A stretch of DNA of 64,000 nt from Litoditis marina (lineage: Eukaryota > Nematoda > Chromadorea > Rhabditida > Rhabditidae), in the NCBI GenBank assembly GCA_964036275.1, contig OZ038435.1:15167634-15231633 (forward strand), given 5' to 3'. Every line of letters starts with the position of its first letter. The first letter of the stretch is position 1. The position numbers and the translations under genes are program-made. The notes under the pieces were generated by a model, which saw only the letters and a list, made by a program, of their open reading frames with translations, made no database searches and was not told the DNA's origin. Shown here piece after piece: positions 34,001 to 46,000 of the stretch.

Positions 34001-37000
34001 AATTGTAATTAGGCAACTGAAATTTACCTGAAAATGAGGATAAAGGTTTTGTTCGCATTTTCTCAAGTTAACGTGGGATGTATCACGTGAAGTAGTATCA
34101 CGGTATAACATATATAAATTCACGTGGAAATAATGAGAATTAGAGAGATATTTTGCGAACCCTTTCAAAGTTCACGTGACCTTCCATGTATCACGTTATT
34201 TTGTATATTACTGAATATTGTGAAGTTCACATAAAGATGAAGACGTATCTGTTACAAACCTTTCCGAAGCAGGTTGTGTTATCTCCCTGGAACAGGCTGG
34301 AATTCCAGCTGGTTACGTGGCTCGAGAGGGGACAATTGAACTCGTCAGTCACATCCTGACAACATTCCGAGAGGAGGGAGGAGTATTGACTGGAAACATT
34401 GAAATACGTTAATTCTGAAGTCAAAATGTGATGATTCTTGACATTACTGGAAATAAGAAACGAGAAGACTATTGGTTCTGAAAAGGAGGAAAAGATTTGA
34501 AAAATATCTTGAAACTCTCGAACTCGTCAGTTGTTTCCTGTGTAGTGTGTACATATGCTAGAAGATCCCGGCACCCTCATCCCATCCTGCGTCTCCTCAA
34601 ACATACGCTATTTCTCTGCTCTTACATCCCACCGGGATGTGAGAGACGAGAAACAGTGAGGCAGAACGAGAGACGCAGGATGAGATGAAAGTATCTACCT
34701 GTAAGAGATAGTTCCGTGGTAGTACATCATGTGATAGAGCGTGTCTACCAGTGCAGGTTTGTTGATCATTCCGTTGCCGAGAGCTATGCCCTGGAACGAG
34801 TTGTGTTTTGTCTATTTTCTCAGAAGTGATGTGATTCACGTTCACTTGAATGCAAATAAAAACATTCAAACCAATCAGATTACCGAGAAAAAAACTATGA
34901 ATTTCTGTATATAGTTAAAGAAAGGCGAGGGTGCAGAAGTTAAGTACAGGTGGCTAAATATCCTGTTTTTTTTTCAATTTTGTTCCGGTTTCGAGAATTA
35001 ACTTGGTTTGTACCTTGAAGTTAGTCTTGATTTCGTTCGATTCAATTCCGTCGATCACCAGTCTGGACAATGTTGGTACGTAGACGCCGGCATAAGACTC
35101 TCCCGCGATGTAGAATTCTCTGTCCTGGTACTCCGGGTATTTGATGAAAAACTGTTGCAGCGCGGCATAGTTCTCTCTAGCTGTCTGAAACGGAGCAAAA
35201 TGTGTAATTTTTCAATATCTAAATAATTATATAATACTTTGTGATGTCGAACATACACGTTGTTCTTAAATTTTAGAATTTGAAGTTAGTTCTGTTTGAA
35301 ACCTCATTTTAGAGGGCTAGGTATATAAGGTATATAATCATCACACTGTCGGATCAGTCGGTATGATAACTCTGTCTGTACACATGTGATATGAACAAAT
35401 TCTACTTTTCAGCAAACTACCGTAAAACGTGGAAAAAATGCTTCTCTAATTTTAAACTCACTTTTGATTTTGAAAACCATTGAGAAACTGACATTTTCGT
35501 CGTTATACTCCACTTTGTCGTTGTTCGTTGAATACGAAAATCCAACTCCCACTGGCGACTCCAGGAATAACATGTTCGCAAACTGAAAAATGTATGGGTT
35601 CAGAACAAACTCGGAAAACCCGCCCACAAGTTTGAATCAGAAAAGGTAGAACTTGTTTCTAGATTTAGACTTTTAATGTACTGTTTTTTTCAGTTTCAGA
35701 TTATTCATATGTGATTTTCAATTGTGTGTACTACGTACTTTTCTCTAATTTTTAGTACTGTGGTTCCTGACTTTGAATGTGAGCAACTTGGCTAGTGCTC
35801 ATTTCTTACCAGAAGGGTACGAAATACTCACCTTGTTCCAAGAATTCGGGTTCAAGTACACATTTCCTCCATCTTTTGTGACCCTGAAGGGACCGTTTCC
35901 CTGGAAAAGTCCGAGAAGTGAGCTTTGGCCGGGACCTCCATTCAACCATAGCACCAGAGGGGATGTAGAGGGGGACTCCGCTGACTCCACCAACCTATAA
36001 ACGAGAATGAGTTTAGGAAACCGTCACTGAAACCCTTGTACCGTTCAATTATAAACTCTTCTTCGTGTGCATTTTAAAGAGGGACGATTAAGTGGACCAA
36101 TCCCGTGTCAACGGTCCTTTAAACTGCAATTGAAAAATGTATTGCAGTTTGAAGGACTGAAGAGTTGGGATTAGACAACATGATCGTCCTTCTTTAAACT
36201 TAGAATTGTGACTAACCATTTTCGCTAGTTCTCAAAACGCGATTGTGTTTTCAATTTTGGTGTGATGCAAAATGTCGTTAAATCGTAATTGAGTTCGAAT
36301 TGTGACATTGATAGAGTAAACTCAATCATTGACGTTGGTCAGGGATGAATATTGAACAATCGGAGGTGCAAAAAAGTTCTCAGCCGGAACCCACCAATAG
36401 TGAAGCAGATGTTCTTCGGTTGCTTTCAGGTAACCGGAAAACTGCCGGAAGATCGGCGTCTCCAGCAGGCCGGGCATCGTTATAATCCGGTCGGTTTGCT
36501 GAATAGAATACAGTTTGCTTGCCCGAAAATCTATCTTTTCCCGTAATGGTGGTTAACTGTGAGTTCTAGTAATCTAGCGGTGAGTCTATGTTTAATCTGC
36601 TTGATTTTCGATTCCACAAAGTTACAAAAGTCTTTGTTTTTGTTGTAGTCACCGAAAGTTCAAAAAAACTTAGTTCTGTTGTATTTCAATAACTTACGTC
36701 CGTAGTGCAGTTGGGGGCGGGCGCATATTGTGGGAGAAGCGGTTTGGGCGTCAAGTCTACCTGTGAAAAGATCAGAAATCAAGATCGAATACGTTACTAT
36801 ATTTATTTAATCTTGGGACAATCTCACCGGAGTTATAACTTTTGTGGTCCTACTGATACAAAGTTCAACAGTTCAACGCACATAATCAGTTAAATGTTAA
36901 AAAATGAATCGATAACATATGAAAGTGAACTGTTTCTAGAATGTAAGAAATTCAATGGTAAGATATGGTATACTGGTGAGGTATGATGGACTATCATCAA

Positions 37001-40000
37001 CATTTTGGCATGGTTCTTTTCATATAGTTTTTGTTTTCTCATATAGTTTCTGCTGTGTTTTATATTAAAGTACAACCCACATCAACCGGGGTACTGTAGT
37101 CCAGTCCAGCGAGGAAGTTGTTGATCATTTGTAGGTGTTGGCCGGGCCGGTCCTGGATAGAGAGATGGCCCGCACCCTGAATAGATTATGTGTTGAAGAA
37201 GGACGATTATGTGGACCAATCCCCACGCTTCAGTCCTTCAAACTGCAATTGAAAAATGCATTGCAGTTTGAAGGACCGATGTCTCGGGATTGTTTCAGTT
37301 TGAAGAACTGAAGCGTTTGGATCGGTCCACAGAATCGTTCTTCTTCGAAGAAAGAAAAGAAAAGTTAGATAAAATAAGATGTGAGTCAAGTACATTGATG
37401 TATACTTTATATAAAAACTTCTATGCTACGTTTGGTTGACACGCTGTCAAAGTTCCAATCAAAAACAAAACAAAAGAAACTATACTTAACAACCGGCCAA
37501 ACGAGTTTCAAACTGGACACCAAACAACACCAGGATGCTCGTGATAATACAATTCTCTGTGCACGTTTCAACCATCTTGTTGTTGCTTTTACACAGCAGA
37601 AGTTCAAACACAGTATTCTGCCATTATGAAAATATGTGTTCAGTGAAAGGTACCACTCAAAATTGTTTCGACCCTGATTCAAGACGGTTTTGTTCTGCCT
37701 TTTCCGTTGTTGTTCTATGTACCTTCACTGTGAGAAAATGTAGATTCTTGGTCCATGACTGCGAGAAACCGGCGACCGTGTTTCTGTAGGTCCAGGCGGA
37801 TCGATTTTGCGTTTTCTAGCAATACAAACAACATTTAATTAAAAAACATACTAAAATTATCATTAATCAGTTCCATCATTCACCTTTAATGAATTAATGG
37901 GTTGTTGTAGTTCGCGTCGACAGTGATTAATGTTTAATGCATACATCGACCTATCGAACTAACATTCTCGATACTATTTGTAATGAGGAATCAGATTCGT
38001 TCAATGAGAAGAAGGAATATTTCCCTTCATTCACCCATTTGAAGTGCCACATACTATGTAGATTTCATCTATTAATCAATCAATCCATCTATTCTATTTC
38101 GTTTTCAATTTGTTTCGTTCGAAGACAACATAACAGTGAAAACCACAATGATATAATGTACACTACTATAAACTGTGAATTAACTGTGAGTTAAACCGAT
38201 AACTCTGTACCTCCAGGTTCAAATTGTCGGCGAGCTGCTGCACGAACCACTGATCCCCCATGAATTCGCACAGAAAATCGACGTCGCCGTTGAAAATCAG
38301 AATACTCATGTTGTTCGTCGAATAGAGATCTGATTCGATCAACGATTTCATGACCGTCGTCATATCGAAATACTTCGCCTGTTGCGTGTACTTGTGGTCA
38401 GGCCAGCTGAAAGTTATCTCTTAACAGTTCACATAAGGTAACGAATGTAGTTGTCGGGTGAAAATTGCTGAAGTAAAAATGGAAAACATTAAAACTAACA
38501 GAGAATGATTAGAAGTGTCGGTTTTTTAACTAAAAATTCGTGTGACACTTCGGTTTTGAAAAGTGGGTGGTACCTAATGAGTCGAAGAAGGTGTTATCCT
38601 GCTTTGAATAGTATAGACTTGGCAATTGGAATTCAGTTACAATGTTCGGGAAGATCTAACCGAATATTATATAAAACAAATACAAAAACTCTACTTTTCA
38701 CAATCGCTCCATTGTTTCGGGTTCTTTCGGTGAAGGGCCGTTTGTACACTTTCCTGGTTCATGTACTTGATCAAACTGTCCGAGTTCCAACATTGAAAAC
38801 CGTGAAAAGGGTCCGTTGATCCAATCCACGTTTTATCCTGGAAAACCTCAAACAATTGTACAAGACGCCACTTTTGTAGCGACCTCAACGATAGAGTTTG
38901 CAGGTCAGAGAGACTCAGACAATACCGGTCAATCTACAGTCTTATTAACCCTCACGGTCTACAGGCTTGGTGATGTTAATCGCAAAACATGAGCGCAAAT
39001 GTTTTGAAGACGGTATAATTCTGAATGAGCAGGTCAATCCCGCCAACTCGTTCCTATTCTGCGTATCTCTTTTTGTGTACTATTTTTCGAAATTCGTTTC
39101 CCGGCGGGATGTGAGAGAGGAGAAATAGCGTGTGTTTGAGGAGACGCAGTTTGTGACCTGATAATTAGGTCATTCTTGAAGCTCCTCGTTGGATAGCTAT
39201 AATGTTCGTTTCAATTACACTGGACGTCACGAATATGTCAAAAAGTAACTACATCAAACTTTGAAATAAGGTTTTAGATTAGTGTTTGAAGACATTAATG
39301 TACGTGACACAAATAGTTCGTTTCAGAATCTTTCTCACGTACTATTTGAACCGATGCCATACTACAAACTACAGTAGTCCGTTTTCAAGGCTTCACGCGC
39401 TTTATAAGTTGATCTCAAATCTTTTATGTTGTTTTGTTAGGAGAACAGTCAGAGCTGTATAATAACAGTTATTGCTGTATTCGATAAATTCATGATAAAA
39501 CTTACATTCTGATTGACGAAATCCTTCTGCATCATGACATTAGTCGCTGGTTTCATGTAACAATCTTGATACAGGTTCATAACGTCTCTGAAGTGGAACT
39601 AATTAACTGAATTCATTGAAAAATGTTATCAATCAACATTTCAAATGATTTAGATTGTGATATTCTATTATTTCATCCAGATTCAACACTAAGCAGTTTG
39701 CTACGAGTGGTACAGGCAAAAAACACGTGAAAGTACCAATATTGCGTCAAAATTTTTGAAACAACCTGAGAAAGGTTCATCACGTGTTTTCGGGGTTACA
39801 AAACTTGTTTTCATCAGGAAATTTGATTTTCTATCACAATCTTCTTGTATATAATCGTAACTTGTTAAGTTATTGTTAACGAGTTTTTGATAAATAATAC
39901 ATACAAACTGATTGTGAAAGTACCAATGTGGTCTCAATTCTAAACTCACACCCCACTCGACGAGAAACTGTCCCGTAGGCTATTCGTGAGATTGTAGCAC

Positions 40001-43000
40001 GCGGTGTTTTTGGCAGAACTCGAATAGTCGCAGTAGAGGGGGTTCTCGTTTTTGTCACAACACGCATTCACAATGGAGTTCCAGTCACTGAAAGATATTT
40101 GTTCGTTTGTTTACAAATTCGAGTAAAAAAGTTACCGAAGCTTACCTGTAGTTGAAACACAAAAAACGTCAGGCACCGTGCCAAAGTCTAATCAAAAACT
40201 CACTTTCGAGCTGAACCATTCGATCCACCTCGTCGAGGTTTGGCCGTTTGGATCACCTGCACTAAGCCTATACAAGGAAAACTGACAACTATGAGGCCAG
40301 AGTGTGACTCATGCTCTCGAACAGGTTCAGCTTACAATTTGCGAAACTGTGCTACGGTGCCAGAGTTTTCAAATTACCAAGAGAAGGAATAGGATAAAAC
40401 ACAGAAAACGTGCTTTTGTAAGAACGCACGCTCATTCGGTTGCGTTTTTGGCAAATATCGTGAGGAGGTGGATCGACATAAAACTACACTGGAAATATTG
40501 TCAATTCCCAAAAGATTGTCGGTTTGATTGTTTGCAGTGGCTATATGGTTATGTAGTCAAATGTACTTTTCAGAAGACCCGTACATAAATCGTAACCCTG
40601 AGTGGTTTCCAAAGTTTCATATTGTTGCGAAACAACCCCCGCAAAAGCGACGGTTTCAAACAAACATTATTGATTCAGAGGCTCAGCTGATTACTGTAGA
40701 AGTGTACGTAGGCATGTCGCTGACTATACTTTCAAGAGCACTCACTCCACTCCATTCACTCCCTTCCCATACTGTAGCAGCAGCTGCGAGTTGTCCTGTA
40801 GAGTGTGACTGAAGTATCCGTTTCCCACTGCCATGCCCTGAAACGTTTGCAGACCGATGTTTTTCTTCCAATTTTCTGTCAAATTACTTGTTTATACCGT
40901 TCAACCTCGCTCCTGTTACAAACTAAGAACAATTCATGGTCGCCCGGTCAAAGTCTCATGTCGAGTTCAGAAGTGTATTTACAAGTAAACGTCACTCGTT
41001 TTATAATTGTTTGGTTCACGTTTGAAGAACATTCACGCGCTAACTATAAGATCAGCAATCACTTTTAACCTAGAGTTTTGCGCACTTAACACACTATCCA
41101 GTTATTTTCTTCAATAAATCTCCTCACGTATTTTCACTCTCAGTTGAATTTATATTATTGACAATTCCATAGATTCTTACTTTCAGGTTGATATTTGCCT
41201 CCCCGACTCCTATCTTCGTAGTCAGACGATAGGTTAGCATTGGAGCATAGATTCCCCCGTAGCTCTGTGCGACCACGTAGAACGGAGACGCAGACAACGA
41301 GGGGAAAACGTTGGCGAAAAAGTCAATCACGGCTCCCGCGTTGTTTTCGGCTGTCTGAAAACACTGATTAACAGAAAAGTTTCAAATCCAAGCTAAAAAT
41401 AAAAGTTATTAACAACATTGTTATAGAAAAATACGTTTTGTTTACCACAAATTCAACTATTATCTAAACAAAGAATCGGAAATTAAACTGAGGAACTGGG
41501 TGCATTCATGTCTTTACACAATCATGAAACGATGAAATGAAACCAGAAATTACAATATCAGAATCGCGAAGTTGCTACAGTTTATGTTTAAAAAAGAGAG
41601 TTCAATATATTGTAGGTGTTGGCAACGTATGTTACAGACTATATGTCTCACCGTATCGTCGTTCCACTGATAGTTAGCGTCAGTCGTATACGAGAAGCCC
41701 ACGTCTACTGGCGCGTCAATAAACAGAATACTTGCTTTCTGAAAAATTATACAATTTTCAACATACTAAATTTTTTCGTGAACTATATGAGGGTACAGTA
41801 ACATGTAATCTAAATATGAATTCGATTGGGAAATTTCCGTCATAGTTTACACTAACTTTAAATATAACTACATGTTTCTCAGAAAATGGATATTCACAAC
41901 CTATGCTTCTAGCGAAAATGTGATAGGAGTCTCTAACTATAGTACCCCTCGTTGAAAGCGGAGTAGTCGTTGAAAGCGGAGTAGTCAAAATTCTAAATAC
42001 CCGGGCTCGATCTTCACTTGATGTATTATCTTCATGGCCGCATGCGCTTGTTACAAACCTATACCATGCATATCTCCACCTCCTCTACGGATGGTTGAAA
42101 TACCTATCCTCGATGAATTTAACAACACGGCTAAATAAGTTACCTCAGAAGATCATTATTCTAGTATTTCTATATGACAAATACTACAAAAAGTTGAATG
42201 AGATCAATTAGGATGTGTGTGCAGCCACCTTGTTCCACGCGTACACGTTCTCGAATAACGTGCTACCGTCCTCGTTAGGATGAAAAGCTCCCACTTCTTT
42301 GAACAGACCACCTGGAATAGTGGATACTATTATAAACCTAAAACCTGGAATATTCGAGTATAAAGTTATAATAACCTATTTTAACCGATTTTACGCAGAT
42401 AATGGAAAACGTAATTACACGTCAAATCACAGTTAAGCTGCTGCAAATTTCAGAGAGCGTTCACGTTTGCATGATCGTCGCGAGCTTGGACTAGATAAAA
42501 CTTCTAGTTTTTACAACATAAATGTTCATGGTTTTGTGATTTTATTAAAAGTGATGGGTGTACAATGTTACCGAGTGAGCTACAGCCCGGTCCGCCATCT
42601 AACCAGAGTAGAACAGGGTCGTTCGCGGGGTCGTTTTGGGATTCCATAAACCTAAAAAGTTTTGTGTGTTCAACATTACCTTTGATCCTTTGAAACAAGG
42701 TTTTTCTAATTTGTGCAAAATATTCACAATTTTTTCGTATAGCTGAAGCCATATTATTGATTTTTCACTGTATTCTGTTAATGTTCTCAAAGTTTGTTCC
42801 TTGCGCGAGGTTCGAAACTACACGACAAGTTCAACTTTTCAAATTACCTTTTTATGGTTTTCACGCTATAAATGGGTCGTATTTCTATAGTACGAGTCTT
42901 TCTAGTAATAAAAAAGACTGTAACAGTCAACGTAATGCATTTTTGAAGTTTTTCACGTTTTAGATGTATTCGGCTACAATCTGAACAAACAAAATATCCG

Positions 43001-46000
43001 CTTACCAGTAGAACAGATGATTCTTGGTGTTTTCCGGAGTCAGGTAACCGGCGAAATTTCTGAAGGTGACGTTGAAAAATACACCGGGCAGCTCGGTTAT
43101 CATATCGGCAATTGCTCTCTTGGTCAGGTTTGTAGGATCGGTGTTGAAATAAGGCTTGGTCTGAAAAATTAAACTATTCAAATGTTTAGTTTTCAGGTGA
43201 ATCTGAAAAGGCTATGTCCATACAAACAAACTCCTTGGGTACAATTACAGTTTCAATCGTTTAACATTGTTGTATTGCTACAATGTCTCGAATGAACAAT
43301 TCTGTTCTAATACATTTTTCGCGTACTATCACGCAGGACCGATTAGAAACTACACAGGTCCAGAACGAGTATTAGTATTCGCAACAATTTGGAGAGTTGC
43401 GAATGCCGGTATTGCTTCCTTCACTTAGTTAGGATTCGCCGGAATTCGTTAGGATTTCATTGACAGTGCTTTTTCGCGTTCAATGAGTTCTATGAAAAGT
43501 ACACTGATGACAAACTGCATCCGCCATTTACACTATTATGGATTATTTCGCATTTAGATAGTATCGACAACAAATTACCTCCGCCTCTTGTCTTTGCATA
43601 GTGTGATATCCCGTGTTGCGAGCATTTTGTGCTGCAGGTAGAGGATAGGTGGGTTTCTGAAGAGAAAAGATAGAAGTTACGATACAAAATCATATCACAG
43701 AATCGTTCCAAAACAACAATACTTGAAAATGTCCAATTGTTTTCGAACTGTTGTATAGAATGTAGTTTTTCATTTCTAGACCAAATACAAGATGATTATA
43801 TGATGTTTTATCTGAAGTGGTGAGATAGTGTAACGCATCGCTGTCCAAAACTGAGAATCGTAACTGGCACAAAATGTTTCATGTGAGTCTTGGGACACGC
43901 AAATGGAATGAGATTGCGTTATGCTCCAATAATAATAATTTGATCCCTTATTTGAGAGATACTTTCAAAGGCAAATAAGTAGCGAAGAGTTTGATATCAA
44001 AAAATTGATAAACATAAACTGGAAAGAAAAAAGTAGATTCAGGCTATGTGAAGAACCCGTAACTGTCTAATAGAGTCCGAAATTCATGTTCAATAAGTTC
44101 AAAACTCCTCAACTTACAGGACAATTGGGCAGGTCAGCGAAGGCCGGCAGAAGTGGTGTTAGGGTGTTGGAGAAGGGGACTGGATTCGACAGATTCTGGC
44201 GCTGAAATGATGGATATAATATGAAAAGTACTCAAATATGGTAGAATAAATACCAATTATATTCGTTCAGATAATGTGAATGAGTAGTGTGCACCAAAAA
44301 TCATGCAGTAAACGCAAGTTTTCTCGTATACAAATCATCTTCTCTCAATGATACAATGATTTTCCGAGAATGATTTTTTTCTTTGATCATACTAGACACC
44401 TCGAATACTGAAAAAAAGGCCAGTGAATATGAAACGTGAAAACGTGAAAAACGTGAAAGTAAATGAAACTTTCACAAAACTGACATTGATGTAGTTGTAG
44501 ATGAGTTGCTGCGCGGGTCCTCCCCGATCTAACCCCAATTGAACACCGGACCCTTTGACGGTCATATAGGAGAGACCTTCTGAGAAACTCTGGAACAAAT
44601 AAGGTCACCCATAGGGTTGGCTTCTTTTCAAAGAAGGACAATTTCGTGGTCCAATCCCAACGCTCCAGTCCTTTAAACTGCAATACATTTTAAATTGCAG
44701 TTTAAAGGACCGATGTCACGGGAATGGTCCACATAATCGTCCACTTTAAGCCGACATTTTTGTCTTGGCCTCGGTGCACTTTGCCCTGTGCCGCTGTGTT
44801 TGTAGTTAGATCTCGTGGCCTTTACAAAACGTGAAGGTTCTGGCGTTAATCGAGCACGAATAACAACGAATATTTGGTCTTTCTCTTTAATGTGCGCTTT
44901 TGAAATATCTCGAAAAATGTGGTATTGCTTCTCTTTGTTTGCTGCAGACTTGATTCCCCTGAGCAACTCCTCCACCCAACCTTTGCAACCAAAACGAAAT
45001 TGACTAGAATGACTGAAAGATGTTCGCTTATTTATGATTACAATAAAATAGAAGAAGAATTTTCTCAACTACCCACGTAGAGTAGAACATCGATGTAGAT
45101 GAATTCACACTCCTTTGGACGAAATTGCTAAATTTAGAGAGTCCATTGTAGTGAAACTTACCTTATAATATCCGGCCACTTGTTTCTGATATTTCGCTGA
45201 CATTTGGTAGTTCCAAGGCAAGTGAGGGCCACTCTGAACGAAACAGTTGTTGAATCCAATACTATTTCAACCACTGCTTCCAGAAGTTTTTCGAATTGTT
45301 CGACCAGCTTTTCAGCATTTTTTCTGGTTCAGAAAGCTAGTATAATTGCATTGTTTATACCACTTCCTTCAATGTATCACTCTTTCAGCTTCGGCAAACT
45401 ACAGAGGTATAGTTTGTTCCACCCACTCATAACCCTCTGCAGTAATATGCTCCAACTTCTAAATTTTCTCCAAATTTTATTATAGTTTTCTGCACCTTTA
45501 CCATAAACTTTGAAAGTTTGTAACAACAATAATGAATTATGCTTTAGAAGAAGCCTCCGGAACCTTTGATGGTATTTGATGGATCACTGTAGAAGAACAT
45601 CGATTGATGGAACAGAGTACAGTAGACTAGTTTCTGAGCGTTCTCTAGTTTTTCATTAACTGAATGTGAGAGTTTTCACGTACCGTCAAACCAGTTCCAG
45701 TCGCGACCTCTTCGACAAACCATTGCGCTCCGAGATGGTTGGCGGTTAAGTCAACATCTCCGTTCACGAATAACATCGTCATCTTCTGCGACTGGAAAAT
45801 AAAGGTATTTCCAAATGTTGTTATCGATTATCTTCTTCTTTTTTTTTCAAACTTATATTTATATTGGTCATTTCTTGGAAATCTTTAGCGCGTGTTAGCG
45901 AGATAGAGGAGCATAACTGGTTGGCCAAGTTGTCGTGTCCAGAAAAAAGACATTGCATACTTTATGTTTAATTTCATACTACTTTGGTCGACTTCTGACA

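Larger units (their letters stand above)
30902..36760 (-). other. S10 domain 3, complete, catalytic triad intact
   Basis: Residues about 645-1130. Landmarks: [63 protein letters not shown] (Ser 814), [41 protein letters not shown] and [13 protein letters not shown] (His 1104). The Cys of the usual GGPGCSS is Gln, and the FEELGP-type Glu is replaced in LFQGNGPF. Otherwise the domain looks catalytically competent. Confidence 0.88.
37081..43656 (-). other. S10 domain 2, complete, catalytic triad intact
   Basis: Residues about 155-644. Landmarks in order: [62 protein letters not shown], the nucleophile motif [10 protein letters not shown] (Ser 346), [34 protein letters not shown] and [14 protein letters not shown] (His 616). 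All three catalytic positions are kept. Two residues that bind the substrate C-terminal carboxylate in yeast carboxypeptidase Y differ here: LDGG instead of LNGG, and QSY instead of ESY. Confidence 0.88.

Noticed and set aside
41951..41988. Tandem 18-bp duplication GTTGAAAGCGGAGTAGTC
   Set aside because: A simple local duplication in an intron, with no sign of function.
45545..45600. A possible relic of the exon at 44589-44485 (minus strand NTIKGSGG against MTVKGSG)
   Set aside because: Only about 20 bases match, there is no splice donor, and a stop follows closely. Too short to separate from chance.
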